Notes: generated by a model from the letters alone, not told the origin. A stretch of 64,000 nucleotides of DNA from Methyloversatilis sp. XJ19-49 (GCF_024580145.1 NZ_JANINI010000003.1:1-64000), one strand, 5' to 3'. Shown: positions 41,280-50,967, numbered from the stretch's first letter. Numbers and translations are program-made.

Positions 41280-42458
41280 TCAGCGGCTCAGCGTGCTGCA
41301 AATGCTCGTCGTGCGCTCGGCCACGGCCGACCACGAGAAATCGCGATGCGCGCGCAGTTCGGCGCGCCTGGCGCATTCGGCTGCGACGCCATTCGCAGGA
41401 TTGAGCAGCTGGAACAGTGCATCAGTGACGGCCGGCAGGGAGTTGCCATCGCAGCGCAGACCGGTTTCGCCGTCAAGCACCGCCGATCCGGTGCCGCCAG
41501 CCATGCCGGCAAGTGATGCACGTCCGCATGCCGCCGCCTCGATGTACACCATGCCGAAACCTTCCGTGTCGGCACCGATGTCGCGATTGGGCATGGCGAA
41601 CAGATCGCTCGCCGCGTACCACAGCGGCAGATCTTCGGCGCTGATCCCGCCCAGCAGGTGGATGCGTTCCGGCATCGGAGATTCGGCGCGAATCTGTTCG
41701 AGATAGTCTTTGTCTTCCCCCTTGCCGATGACCGCGTGATGTACATCCAGGCCACGGTCGACGAGTTCGGGCAATGACTGCATCACGTAATCGAATCCCT
41801 TGCGACGTGACAGCCGGCCGACCGACAGGATGAGCTTGGCCGACGGTTCGAGTCCGAGCGACGCGCGCAGTGCCGAGCCGTCGAGGCCGGGCCGGAAGCG
41901 TTCGGTGTCCACACCGGGATTGATGATGACCACGCGTTCCGGTCGCACGCCCATGCCGAGCAGCAGATCGCGCGTGAAGTCGCTGTTGGCGATCACCAGC
42001 TGCGCCGCGCAATACGCTTCGGTCATCGCCTTGACCCGTCGGGGCTGCCGCCAGGTCGTGATTTCCTCGCCGTGCGCGTAGATGACGACCGGCAGGCGCA
42101 GCAGACGGCCTGCGCGCACCGCCACCAGGCCTTCGGGCAGCACGCGTCCGGCGTGGATCTGGGTGACCGGATGCCGCCAGCCGACCGACAGGGTCTTGAA
42201 GAAGAACTCTGCATAGACCGGCAGCGATTCGGGCCGGATCCACGAATAACGCTTCAGGCCGAGGCGGTGCACAGTGTTCGGACTTGCAGTGTCGTGCTCA
42301 GCAGCGCCGGCGACGTCGGCGGTCAGGATGTGCGTACCGGCGCCGCCCATGCGGCGATAGACCTCGTCGAACCACACCGCCGTTCCGCCCTTGGTCGGCT
42401 GGAACAGTTCGGTGAGCACCAGATAGCGCGCGTCCGGTCGGGTTGCGTTCGCATTCAT
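41280..42458 (-). CDS. GT4 family glycosyltransferase
   Basis: The protein has 392 residues. YLVLTELFQPTKGGTAVWFD near residue 12 has the GG loop of GT4 enzymes. The donor domain shows ILSVGRLSRRKGFDYVMQSL near 215 and MPNRDIGADTEGFGMVYIEA near 298, containing the E-x7-E pair. The ATG at 42458 lies four bases after the stop of the asparagine-synthase-like gene, so the two are co-transcribed. It is the last gene of the leftward cluster. Its substrate is unknown. Confidence 0.9.
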   Translation of the reverse strand: MNANATRPDARYLVLTELFQPTKGGTAVWFDEVYRRMGGAGTHILTADVAGAAEHDTASPNTVHRLGLKRYSWIRPESLPVYAEFFFKTLSVGWRHPVTQIHAGRVLPEGLVAVRAGRLLRLPVVIYAHGEEITTWRQPRRVKAMTEAYCAAQLVIANSDFTRDLLLGMGVRPERVVIINPGVDTERFRPGLDGSALRASLGLEPSAKLILSVGRLSRRKGFDYVMQSLPELVDRGLDVHHAVIGKGEDKDYLEQIRAESPMPERIHLLGGISAEDLPLWYAASDLFAMPNRDIGADTEGFGMVYIEAAACGRASLAGMAGGTGSAVLDGETGLRCDGNSLPAVTDALFQLLNPANGVAAECARRAELRAHRDFSWSAVAERTTSICSTLSR

Positions 42459-42462
42459 GGCG

Positions 42463-44337
42463 TCAGGTATCCAGCCGGGCGTCGGGGTGCGCGTCGAGCC
42501 ACTGTTCGAGCATCATCAGCACCCATATCATCACGCCATAGTAGGACGCGTGTTCGCTGCGATGGCGCTCCAGCAGATGACCGACGAAGGCCGGCTGCAC
42601 GATGCCGCGCTGCGCCAGCGCATCCAGCGACTGCGCCGCCATGCGACCCAGCTGCGGGTCCTGCTGCATCCACAGCCCGAAGGGCAGGCCGAAGCCGTGC
42701 TTGGACTTGGTGATCGTGGCCTGGGGCAGGAAATCCTTCAGTGCGTCCTTGAAGAACCAGCGCAACTGGCCGTTGCGCACCTTGTAGTCGGCCGGCAACT
42801 TCGCCGAAAATGCCATCAGGCGCTCGTCGAGCAGCGGGTAGTGCACTTCGATGTCGGCCAGTTCGCACATGCCGGATACCTTGCGCAGGTCGCTGTCTGC
42901 CAGCGTCTGCTTGAGGTCCAGATGCATCATGCGGTTGACCATGGCCTGCGACTGCGTCCGGCCATACACCTCGCGCGCAAACTTCAGCGGCCGTGCGGTA
43001 TCGATGCCGCGCAGCAGGCCTGCCGGCAGAATCGCTGCGGCCCCTTCGCGCTCGACATGGTTGAACACCTCCATGCGGTCGGGCAGCGGAATGCTCGCCC
43101 GCGTGACGTAATTGCGGGCCTTGCGCAGCACACCCACCGCCAGCGCATCCGGCAGGCGACCGACACTGCCGTTGAGCAGTGCGCGCAGCGGCGCCGGCAC
43201 ACTGCCATAACGTTCGAAGACTTCCTGATCCGCGTAGCGCGCATTGCCGCCGAAGATTTCGTCGCCGCCGTCTCCGGCCAGCATCAGCGACCGTCCGTCG
43301 GCACGCGCCATCTGCGCGCAGAAATAGGTCGGCACTGCCGATGCGTTGCCGAAGGGCTCGTCGTAAAGGGCTGCGATCTTCGGAATCGCAGTGGCCACAT
43401 CCGACGGCGTCACGTAGTACTCGTGCGTGCGACAACCGAAATGTCCTGCCGCAATGCGCGCGAATTCCATTTCGTCGAAGCCGTCCGCATCGAAACCGAT
43501 CGAGTAGGTGTCCGGGCCGCGGCCGGCCACGCGCGCCATCATGCCGGCCACGGTGGAACTGTCGGTGCCGCCGCTGAGGAAGGCACCGACAGGGTCGCCG
43601 GTGCCGGCATCGCGCACCGAACTTTCGAGCAGTTCGCGGAACTCCGCCGCATAACGGGCGTAATCGTCCGGCGTGTCGTCCGCGTACGGCATCGTCCAGT
43701 AGAAACCGGTCTTGATCTCGCCCGCGCGCAGATGGACATACTGTGCCGGCAGCAGCTTGAACACGTCACGGTAGATGGTGGCCGGCGCCGGCACCATGTG
43801 GCTGTAGATGTAATCGTAGAGAGCCTGCGGATCGATGTCCGGCCGCACAGCCGGATGTGCGGTCACGGCGTCGGCATTGGCGCCGAACACCAGTGTCGAA
43901 CCACGCTGTGCATAGCAAAGCGTGTGCGTGCCAACCCGGTCGATGGCGAGCAGGCCCTCTTCGCGATCGCTGTCGAGCACGGAGAGCGAGAACGAACCGT
44001 GCAGGGCGCCGAGCAGGGCCGGACCGCGTTCGCGCCAGGCGTGCAGCACCGACTGCGCCATGCCGGTATGCGCTGCACGCGCCTGCAGGTCGGCATCGGA
44101 CCATGCCGGGCGCCCGGCCAGCGCGATCAGCAGCGCGCCGTCCTTGCACACTTCGATGGCGCCGGGATGGGCGCGCACCGCGACCGCCGCACCGGCGTTC
44201 AATCGATACTGAACGCTCGAGCTGGACAGACCGCCGAGCCGCTGCGCCATGCGTTGCACGCCGGATACCGGGTCGTCCACCTTCGCCGGTGGCGGTCGGG
44301 CACCTTCAAGCCAGCCGCATATCTTGCTCATCGTCAT
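42463..44337 (-). CDS. asparagine-synthase-like protein with displaced N-terminal cysteine
   Basis: The protein has 624 residues. The synthetase half is intact, with PP-loop FLSGGTDSSTVAGMM near residue 258 and LAGDGGDEIFGGNARYAD near 358. The N-terminus reads MTMSKICGWLEG, so the would-be nucleophile is Cys7 (or Cys5 from the inner ATG). It is not at position 2, and no start codon lies directly before it. The glutaminase half may thus be inactive, or need processing, as in lasso-peptide B2-type homologues that only use the synthetase half. It probably amidates or amide-links an acid in the polysaccharide pathway. Confidence 0.85.
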   Translation of the reverse strand: MTMSKICGWLEGARPPPAKVDDPVSGVQRMAQRLGGLSSSSVQYRLNAGAAVAVRAHPGAIEVCKDGALLIALAGRPAWSDADLQARAAHTGMAQSVLHAWRERGPALLGALHGSFSLSVLDSDREEGLLAIDRVGTHTLCYAQRGSTLVFGANADAVTAHPAVRPDIDPQALYDYIYSHMVPAPATIYRDVFKLLPAQYVHLRAGEIKTGFYWTMPYADDTPDDYARYAAEFRELLESSVRDAGTGDPVGAFLSGGTDSSTVAGMMARVAGRGPDTYSIGFDADGFDEMEFARIAAGHFGCRTHEYYVTPSDVATAIPKIAALYDEPFGNASAVPTYFCAQMARADGRSLMLAGDGGDEIFGGNARYADQEVFERYGSVPAPLRALLNGSVGRLPDALAVGVLRKARNYVTRASIPLPDRMEVFNHVEREGAAAILPAGLLRGIDTARPLKFAREVYGRTQSQAMVNRMMHLDLKQTLADSDLRKVSGMCELADIEVHYPLLDERLMAFSAKLPADYKVRNGQLRWFFKDALKDFLPQATITKSKHGFGLPFGLWMQQDPQLGRMAAQSLDALAQRGIVQPAFVGHLLERHRSEHASYYGVMIWVLMMLEQWLDAHPDARLDT

Positions 44338-44385
44338 CCCTTTCGTTGCGGACGCAGCGCCCGATCGAATCGTCGAGGTGCGTCT

Positions 44386-45612
44386 TCATTCTTTTGCCGC
44401 CAGCAAATCGGTATAGAGTCGGCTGTAATCATGTGCAACCGATTCAAGCGAAAAACTGTCTTCCGCGATGCGACGGCCATTGCGACCCAGATCGCGACCC
44501 CCGGGTGACAGGGCGCCGATGACGGCACTGGCCAGGGCAGTCGCGTCGTCGGGCTGGTAGGTGTAGCCCGTGCGGCCGTCCTGCACGAGGTCGCGCGTGC
44601 CGCTGACATCGGCCGCGACGCAGGGCAGACCGCTGGCCATCGCCTCCAGCACGACATTCGGCAACCCTTCACGATGCGACGGCAGCACCAGCACATCGGC
44701 CGCGCGCAGGTAGTCTTCGATATCCGTCGCGTGTGCCCGCAGGCAGAAATGCCGCGGTGCCTCCGTCTGCAGGCCGCGCAGTCGCCCGATCAGTTCGCCG
44801 CTCGTATCCTCGCGGCTCTGCGGGCCGATCGCCAGCAGCAGTGCATCGGTGCCGAACGCATCCTGCGCCACCCATTGCCGCGCCAGCCATTCGATGTTCT
44901 TTCGATCGTCCATGACGCCGGCGTACAGCGCAAGCGGCCGGTCCGACGGCAGATCGAGCCGCGCGCGGGCGCGCTGGCGCTCCGCCGCGTCGACCGGATG
45001 AAACAACGCCGTGTCGACCCCGTTGGGCAGATAGTGGATACGTTGCGACGGCACGCCGCAATCGCTGAACTCGCGCACCAGGTCGCGGCTGATCGCGACG
45101 CAGGCATCGACCCGGCGCAGCAGCGCGAGGTGCAGGCGCCCCGACACCGTGCGTCCGATGCTGTACAGGTCATCGTTCGCCAGACTGGCCTTGACGATGG
45201 ATTTCAGACCTGCAGCGCGGGCCAGCGGACCGACGATGGAATTGGTGTAATAGGCGCCGTGGCTGTGCAGCAGATCGAAGTCGCGACGGCGTTTCCAGAC
45301 ATACGCGCACAGGTTGAACCACAGTCGCAGTTCGCGATGCTTGCGGCGCCGGCCGGCGTACAGGCGCTTGACCGGAAAACCGTCGACGACATCGTCTTCA
45401 GGCAGGTCACGCCAGCGCACCGTGACGAACTCGACATGATGTCCGAGCCGGCGCAACTGGCGGGCGAGCATCAGGGCCTGCTGTGCGGCACCGCTGAACT
45501 CGGGCGGGAAATAGGTCGAGTACATCAGTATGCGCAAGCTCGGCGAGGCATCGGCCGGTGCGGCTGTGCCGTCCTGCCGATGAAGGGTACTGTGTGCGCG
45601 GTGCAGGCTCAT
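44386..45612 (-). CDS. GT4 family glycosyltransferase
   Basis: The protein has 408 residues. LRILMYSTYFPPEFSGAAQQ near residue 26 gives the N-terminal loop. A roughly 25-residue polar extension precedes it, so a later start is possible, although no nearby ATG fits. The donor domain has LYAGVMDDRKNIEWLARQWV near 230 and LPSHREGLPNVVLEAMASGL near 320 with the E-x7-E motif. It lies between two asparagine-synthase-like genes, 48 bp before the first and 33 bp after the second, and is likely part of the same leftward operon. Confidence 0.9.
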   Translation of the reverse strand: MSLHRAHSTLHRQDGTAAPADASPSLRILMYSTYFPPEFSGAAQQALMLARQLRRLGHHVEFVTVRWRDLPEDDVVDGFPVKRLYAGRRRKHRELRLWFNLCAYVWKRRRDFDLLHSHGAYYTNSIVGPLARAAGLKSIVKASLANDDLYSIGRTVSGRLHLALLRRVDACVAISRDLVREFSDCGVPSQRIHYLPNGVDTALFHPVDAAERQRARARLDLPSDRPLALYAGVMDDRKNIEWLARQWVAQDAFGTDALLLAIGPQSREDTSGELIGRLRGLQTEAPRHFCLRAHATDIEDYLRAADVLVLPSHREGLPNVVLEAMASGLPCVAADVSGTRDLVQDGRTGYTYQPDDATALASAVIGALSPGGRDLGRNGRRIAEDSFSLESVAHDYSRLYTDLLAAKE

Positions 45613-45645
45613 GCGTGCCGGATGCGGGCAAAGGCTGAATGGGCG

Positions 45646-47325
45646 CTACTGTAGCCGAGGCAATGTGTCACCGGCGAGGGCAGATGCCGCACTGGCGCGC
45701 TGTGCGAGCCAGGCGGAGAGATTCAGCAACGCCCAGACGCGGTGCGCGGCAGCGTCGTCGCCGGCCAGAAAACGGTCGCGCCAGCGTGCGACTTCGATGG
45801 CATCCAGCGGCAGGCCTGCAAGGTCCGCCGCATCGCCCAGATAGCGGCGCACGAGGCGGCAGTCTCGGTGGCGCAGCACGCGGATCAGATCGATGTTGAA
45901 ACCGCGTTTTGGCGTGTTCCAGATGTCCTCCGGCACATGCCGCGCAAGCAAGTCGCGCAACAGTCGCTTCGGACGGTCGGGGCGCCAGCACCAGTCCGCT
46001 GGCAATGCCCGCAGCAGGGCGGCGACCGCCGGGTCGCCGAACGGCTGTTCGACGCGCAGTCCGGTTGCCAGCGCTGCCTGCTGCAGGCGGTCATCCGGCA
46101 GGGCCAGACCCTGCAGTACCGACTGACGCCTCAGGTGCGATGCATCGCGCAGCGCCTCGTACTGGCGATGGAAGTTCGTCACGGACAGATCCGGTGCTCG
46201 GCCGGTCAGACGTTCGATGTCGTTCGGCGTGAAGCCCTGCCAGCGGATGAACAGATCCTGCGGTGCATCGAAATCGAACATGCGCGCGTAGCCGCCGAGG
46301 CCGGGCAGGGTATGCAGCAGCGAAGCGCCAGCGCGCCTGAGGGTCGGCGGCCAGGGGGCGATCCAGTCATGCGCCAGGCGGCGCCACCGCGCCGGCATTT
46401 CGCCGGCCAGCGCCTCCGCGCCGGTGCCGTCGAGCACCCGGTCCGCGTGCTGCATGCAGGCTTCGAAGGCGAGCCGGGTCGGCATGCCTGCAGGATCGCA
46501 GTAAGGCTGTTCTGCCTGTGCGTGGGCGCGGTGAAAGGTGCACTCCAGCGCCTCGATGTCGGGACGCACGATGTGATGTTCGACACCGAGGTGACGCGCC
46601 ACCTGCGCCGCGGTGGCTGACTCGTCGAGCGAAGGCGTGTCGAAGCCGACGGTGACGGCCTTGACGGGAAAACCGCCGTGCCGGGCCAGCGCACACAGCA
46701 GAGCGGAGTCGATGCCGCCACTCAGAAAGCATCCGGGTGCCGGCGAGCCGTCGAGCCGTCGGGCGATGGCGGCGCTCAGGCTCGTCTCGACCGCATCGCA
46801 GGCGGCGCCGTAGTCGCGTGGCACGTCTGTGGATGCGGCCGGGGGCGATGCGGCGTGTTCTCCGTGCGCGTCGAAGCTAATCGCGCAGCCCGCCGGCAGG
46901 GCGTGGATGCCGTCATATATCGTGTTCGGCGCTGCGATATCGAGAAAGCGCAGATATTCGTGCAGGCCGCCGGGCGACAGCGCCGGTGCCGCCGGCATGC
47001 GTGCAACAAGCAGATCAAGGCGCGTCGCGAAGTGGATGCAGCCGTTGCGGTCGCGATGCCAGTACACGCCGACCGAACCGGCAGGATCGCGCGCCAGTAC
47101 GAGGCGACCATCGACTGCGTCGCAGGTGGCCATTGCATAGCGGCCGTCCGGCAGCCCTGCCGCGCCCTGAAGCAGACCGTCGCCGTCGCCGCCCGGCGTT
47201 CCGAACAGCGTGCCGGCGATTGCCGCCTGCCCGCGCGCACACGTCAGCCGGACCCAGTCGCCGTAAAGTGCGAGCGCCTCGCCGTCACGGGCGCGCGGAT
47301 TGAATTGACCGCAGGCGATAGTCAT
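45646..47325 (-). CDS. divergent asparagine-synthase-like protein
   Basis: The protein has 559 residues. The PP-loop CFLSGGIDSALLCALARHGG lies near residue 200, and VLDGTGAEALAGEMPARWRR near 300 corresponds to the GDGxDE region, with the usual GDG-DE partly changed. The N-terminus MTIACGQF has a cysteine only at position 5, so a class II amidotransferase nucleophile is not present at position 2. The ATG at 47325 overlaps the stop of the upstream glycosyltransferase (ATGA). It is the most divergent of the three related proteins in the window, and its acceptor is unknown. Confidence 0.8.
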   Translation of the reverse strand: MTIACGQFNPRARDGEALALYGDWVRLTCARGQAAIAGTLFGTPGGDGDGLLQGAAGLPDGRYAMATCDAVDGRLVLARDPAGSVGVYWHRDRNGCIHFATRLDLLVARMPAAPALSPGGLHEYLRFLDIAAPNTIYDGIHALPAGCAISFDAHGEHAASPPAASTDVPRDYGAACDAVETSLSAAIARRLDGSPAPGCFLSGGIDSALLCALARHGGFPVKAVTVGFDTPSLDESATAAQVARHLGVEHHIVRPDIEALECTFHRAHAQAEQPYCDPAGMPTRLAFEACMQHADRVLDGTGAEALAGEMPARWRRLAHDWIAPWPPTLRRAGASLLHTLPGLGGYARMFDFDAPQDLFIRWQGFTPNDIERLTGRAPDLSVTNFHRQYEALRDASHLRRQSVLQGLALPDDRLQQAALATGLRVEQPFGDPAVAALLRALPADWCWRPDRPKRLLRDLLARHVPEDIWNTPKRGFNIDLIRVLRHRDCRLVRRYLGDAADLAGLPLDAIEVARWRDRFLAGDDAAAHRVWALLNLSAWLAQRASAASALAGDTLPRLQ

Positions 47326-48179
47326 GCGCGCACGCCTTTCCAGACGTGGTTCATCGCGCGCAACGGGTGTCCCGCGAAGAAGGCCTGTCGGGCGAGTGTC
47401 CGGTGCTCGCGCTGCTGCAGCATCCGGATGCGTTGCGCGAGATGGTGCGCCTGCGGCAGGTTTTTCAGGCGCGCGAGTACCGCGATGTAGGCCTCGTGCA
47501 TGGCACGCGTGTCGCGCGACAGGTTGTCGTCGTGGGGGCGGCGCCACAGCGCGGTCTGTGCGTGCCAGATCAGCGGGAAGCGGGCTGCCGCGCGCAGCCA
47601 CAGATCAAGGTCCTCGACCCGTTGCAGCGCGCTGTCGAAGCCGCCCAGTGCATCGAATGCCTCGCGGCGCATGATGACGGTGCCGGTGGTGACGAAATCG
47701 GCGTCGAGCAGTTTGTCCAGCGCATCGATCACGCGCGCTGGGTCGCCGAAGAAAGTCACATCGCATCCGCCCTGGGTGAAAAGCGTGTGCTCGTGGAAGT
47801 GCTGGCTGCCATCCCGGTCGTCAAACTGGCGGCAGTCGCCGAACACCATGGCGGCATCGGGCGTCGCATCGAGCAGGGCGAGCCGGGCTGCGCAGCTGTC
47901 GGGCGGCCACAGGTCGTCAGCGTCGAGAAAGGCGATGTAGCGCGAGCGGCTGGCCGCCACGCCCGCATTGCGCGCAGCGGACGGGCCCGCCGCGCGGCTC
48001 TCGATGATGCGGGCACCGGCTGCGAGCGCGATGTCTGCGGTCTGGTCGCTGCAGCGGTCGGTCACGACGATGATGTCGGGCACCGTCGGCAAAGCTTGCG
48101 TGCGGACGCTGTCGATCGCCGCGGCGATCCAGCGGGCGGCGTTGTGTGCCGGGATGATGACCGACAACACCGTGCTCAT
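47322..48179 (-). CDS. GT2 family glycosyltransferase
   Basis: The protein has 285 residues. It starts MSTVLSVIIPAHNAARWIAA, with the DxD-type motif FLDADDLW near residue 88 and VEDLDLWLRAAARF near 185 (the E/D-D acceptor motif ahead of the substrate). This is a GT-A fold inverting enzyme. The longer in-frame upstream start at 48257 is not supported. The stop overlaps the asparagine-synthase-like start, and seven bases separate it from the next upstream GT2 gene. Confidence 0.9.
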   Translation of the reverse strand: MSTVLSVIIPAHNAARWIAAAIDSVRTQALPTVPDIIVVTDRCSDQTADIALAAGARIIESRAAGPSAARNAGVAASRSRYIAFLDADDLWPPDSCAARLALLDATPDAAMVFGDCRQFDDRDGSQHFHEHTLFTQGGCDVTFFGDPARVIDALDKLLDADFVTTGTVIMRREAFDALGGFDSALQRVEDLDLWLRAAARFPLIWHAQTALWRRPHDDNLSRDTRAMHEAYIAVLARLKNLPQAHHLAQRIRMLQQREHRTLARQAFFAGHPLRAMNHVWKGVRA

Positions 48180-48186
48180 CCGGGCG

Positions 48187-49080
48187 TCAGACCGTGCGTC
48201 CGGTGAACATGGCCAGGGCAAGCGATGCAACCAGCCGGCCATGCGAGCGCGGCGCAAGCTTGAGCGCCTGAATCAGGTCCTGCAATGCGGCCCGGCGATC
48301 GCCATCGCGATAGCGCCACTTCGCGTAATCGGCCAGCACGCTGGCGCGGCAGGCCCGCCAGTAGGCACCCTGCTTGGCCGCCGGCAGCAGCGGTCGGTTC
48401 TTGTCCAGACAATCGAGCGCGCCACGGCGCATCGCCTCCCGGTTGCGGCTGACGCTGCCGGCGTTGCGGGTCACCACGACCTGACGATCCGGAATGCAGG
48501 CATAGCGCGCGGCTGCAGCCAGGCGCACCCAGAGGTCGGTGTCCTCGGCGCCACGCAGCCGTGCATCGAAGCCATCGGTTCCGGCGAGCAGCGTCCGGCG
48601 CACCATGACCGACGAAGCGCCACCGGCCACCGCGGCATGGCCACCGAGGATGCGGGCCACCAGATCGTCGGTGCTGGCGGGGCAACCCCACTCGCCAACC
48701 ACTGCGCCGTCCTCGGATTGCAGTTCGGTCGCAGAGGAACAGAAACCGACATCCGGCTCTGCGTCCATCAAGGCCACCTGCTGCGCCAGCTTCTCCGGCC
48801 GCCACCAGTCATCGCTGTCGAGGAAGGCGACCAGCTCTCCGCGCGCGGCAGCTATGCCGGCGTTGCGCGCAGCGGACATGCCGGCGTTGGCCTGGCGGAT
48901 GACGCGCAGCGTGTCGCCACGGCGCGCCAGCAAGGCCGGCGTATCGTCGGTGCTGCCGTCGTCGACGACGATGGTTTCGAAATCGGTGAAGGTCTGTGCG
49001 CGCAGCGAATCCAGTGCGCGGTCAATGCACCACGCGCAGTTCCAGGCAGGCATGATGACGCTGACTCGCGGTGTGTTCAT
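48187..49080 (-). CDS. GT2 family glycosyltransferase
   Basis: The protein has 297 residues. TPRVSVIMPAWNCAWCIDRA opens the GT-A domain. FLDSDDWWRPEKLAQQ near residue 84 holds the DxD motif and RGAEDTDLWVRLAAAARYAC near 180 the ED motif. A C-terminal helical tail of about 80 residues (MRRGALDCLDKNRPLLPAAK) is typical of capsule GT2 proteins. ATG 49080 overlaps the sulfotransferase stop. Its donor is unknown. Confidence 0.9.
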   Translation of the reverse strand: MNTPRVSVIMPAWNCAWCIDRALDSLRAQTFTDFETIVVDDGSTDDTPALLARRGDTLRVIRQANAGMSAARNAGIAAARGELVAFLDSDDWWRPEKLAQQVALMDAEPDVGFCSSATELQSEDGAVVGEWGCPASTDDLVARILGGHAAVAGGASSVMVRRTLLAGTDGFDARLRGAEDTDLWVRLAAAARYACIPDRQVVVTRNAGSVSRNREAMRRGALDCLDKNRPLLPAAKQGAYWRACRASVLADYAKWRYRDGDRRAALQDLIQALKLAPRSHGRLVASLALAMFTGRTV

Positions 49081-50033
49081 GACGCGTTGTCGTAACCAAG
49101 GCGTGCCTGCATCGGCGCGATGCGATCGAGGATGCGTTCGATCAGCTCCGGGTTCTGGCTTTTCCATTTGGCCTTCGAAGGCTTGCCCTTGACGATGCTG
49201 GTGGGGCGTTGATCGAGCGTGCGGCAGCGCTGTTCGATGTCTGCGGTGAAATCCAGGTCCAGCCGCGCATACACTTCGCGGAACATGTCGACCGGACGTT
49301 CGAACAGGTCTTCATAGCGCAACTGTATCCAGAGTTCCGGTGGCAACTCACGGGCTGCGTCGAGTGCAAGCTGGTTGGCGCTGATCCACTGGAAGGCGCA
49401 CACCTCCTCTACCGGCGAATGGTTGTACGCCTGCCAGCCGGGTGCAAGAAAGAACGCCCAATCATTGTATTCGCCGCCGTTGATCGCGACCGGTTCCGGA
49501 AATTCTCCGAGGAACTGCGACAGGTGGAAGTCGCCGTCGGTACGGCCCAGCCGCCAGCCGTCGATCATCGAACTGATGTTGTCGCGACCGTCGCGCTGAA
49601 TGAACACGAACTTTGCGTCCGGGAACAGCGCGTGCAGATAGCCGACGCGCATCACATTGATGCAGGTCTTGTCGAGCACGCGCCCCCCGCCCAGACGCTG
49701 GTAGAAGAAGCGCAGCGCGGCGGCACGATGTTCCGGCCTGGCGTGTTCGGCAGCGGCCGCTTCTGAATGCCAACCATTGTTCAGCGGACCATACAGTTCG
49801 TTCCAGAACTGCGGAATTTCGTAACCGAGGTTCACAAGCTGTTTTGACGCACCGAGCGTTTCGAAGGTGACCGTGGTGCCGGAGCGCGAACAGCCGATCA
49901 GGAACACGGGCGCCGGTGATGCGGGACGCGTGGCGTCCCACCAGGCACCGCGTGCCTGACGGCCCAATTCGATCAGATTCTTGGTGACGATCTCGGGGTC
50001 ACGTAGCTTGTGCAGTTTGCTGAGCATGGACAT
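49077..50033 (-). CDS. sulfotransferase family protein
   Basis: The protein has 318 residues. PVFLIGCSRSGTTVTFETLG near residue 42 is the 5'-phosphosulfate-binding loop. FVFIQRDGRDNISSMIDGWR near 140 is the 3'-phosphate loop with the R-D-G-R-D-x-x-S pattern. It differs in length and sequence from the sulfotransferase at 37727, so the two probably act on different positions. ATG 50033 (or 50027) is the start. Together they suggest that the exopolysaccharide carries sulfate groups. Confidence 0.85.
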   Translation of the reverse strand: MSMLSKLHKLRDPEIVTKNLIELGRQARGAWWDATRPASPAPVFLIGCSRSGTTVTFETLGASKQLVNLGYEIPQFWNELYGPLNNGWHSEAAAAEHARPEHRAAALRFFYQRLGGGRVLDKTCINVMRVGYLHALFPDAKFVFIQRDGRDNISSMIDGWRLGRTDGDFHLSQFLGEFPEPVAINGGEYNDWAFFLAPGWQAYNHSPVEEVCAFQWISANQLALDAARELPPELWIQLRYEDLFERPVDMFREVYARLDLDFTADIEQRCRTLDQRPTSIVKGKPSKAKWKSQNPELIERILDRIAPMQARLGYDNAS

Positions 50034-50053
50034 GGGCTACTGGATGGCTTCCT

Positions 50054-50953
50054 TCAGCGATTCTTCAGCGCGCCGTGCAACTCACCCAGAGCAGCAGCAA
50101 AACGCACCAGATAATGACGGCGTCGCGCAGAGTCGAGTGACAGGGCAACCGACCCCATGCAGATGATGCACTTGCGAATCATGTAGACCGCCGGTTTGAT
50201 GCGATCGACGCGCGCAGACGATGACGAACGATGGAATGCCTTGCGCACGACATAGCTGGTCTGGAGCCTCGCGCCGTCGACGTAGTGATACTGGATCATC
50301 TGCGGTATGTATGCGAGGCGGGCACCCTGGGTGAGACCGCGCAGTATCCAGTCGATGTCTTCCGCCCCGCCGAGGTCGTGGCCCTGCGGGCCAAGCTCGA
50401 CTGAGAACAGGCCGATGCGTTCCAGCCATCCCGTGCGCGCGGCAAGGTTGCCACCGCCCGGAATCGCGGTGCCACGGCCCAGCGTTCGGGGCTCGTCACC
50501 CAGGTCAAATCGAGGCACCGGCAGGGGATACACCCGGTAGCGCCCTTGTTCGTGAACCCACGCGGGCTCGCTTCCGTCCCAGTCGGGCAGGATGCGTCCG
50601 CACAGCAGATCGATATCCGGCTCGCTCTGGAAAGCCTGACAGACGGCTTCGAGATATCCCGCGTCGACGCGGTGATCGTCATCGACGAAGGCAACGACAT
50701 CGCCGTCCAGAGTCGATAAAGCGCGGTTCAGCGCGTGTGACTTGCCGGGCCGCATTTCGTGCTCGAAGGTCAACGGTCGCGCTCCCGACCGGGCAGCGAG
50801 ATAATCCATCGTGTCATCGTTGCAGGCATTCGCAATGACACGAATGCCGATCTGCCAGCCGGATGGATGCCGCGCGGCATCGATCGAGGCCAGCACTTTT
50901 TCCAGCAAGGCGCGGCGGTTGTGCGTACAGATCAGGACAGTGAGAGAAGGCAT
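50054..50953 (-). CDS. GT2 family glycosyltransferase
   Basis: The protein has 299 residues. PSLTVLICTHNRRALLEKVL opens the domain, AFVDDDHRVDAGYLEAVCQA near residue 90 holds the DDD metal-binding motif and LGGAEDIDWILRGLTQGARL near 200 the ED motif. The C-terminal 70 residues are basic and helical (VYMIRKCIICMGSVALSL may touch the membrane). The upstream extension to 51049 lacks support. It follows the next GT2 gene by 14 bases. Confidence 0.9.
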   Translation of the reverse strand: MPSLTVLICTHNRRALLEKVLASIDAARHPSGWQIGIRVIANACNDDTMDYLAARSGARPLTFEHEMRPGKSHALNRALSTLDGDVVAFVDDDHRVDAGYLEAVCQAFQSEPDIDLLCGRILPDWDGSEPAWVHEQGRYRVYPLPVPRFDLGDEPRTLGRGTAIPGGGNLAARTGWLERIGLFSVELGPQGHDLGGAEDIDWILRGLTQGARLAYIPQMIQYHYVDGARLQTSYVVRKAFHRSSSSARVDRIKPAVYMIRKCIICMGSVALSLDSARRRHYLVRFAAALGELHGALKNR

Positions 50954-50967
50954 GTTCCGGCGCTGGA

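Noticed and set aside
42457-44508. A 683-codon open frame opposite the asparagine-synthase-like gene
   Set aside because: Its translation is Arg/His/Ala-rich without domain motifs, while the opposite strand has clear PP-loop and conserved synthetase motifs. It is a high-GC shadow.
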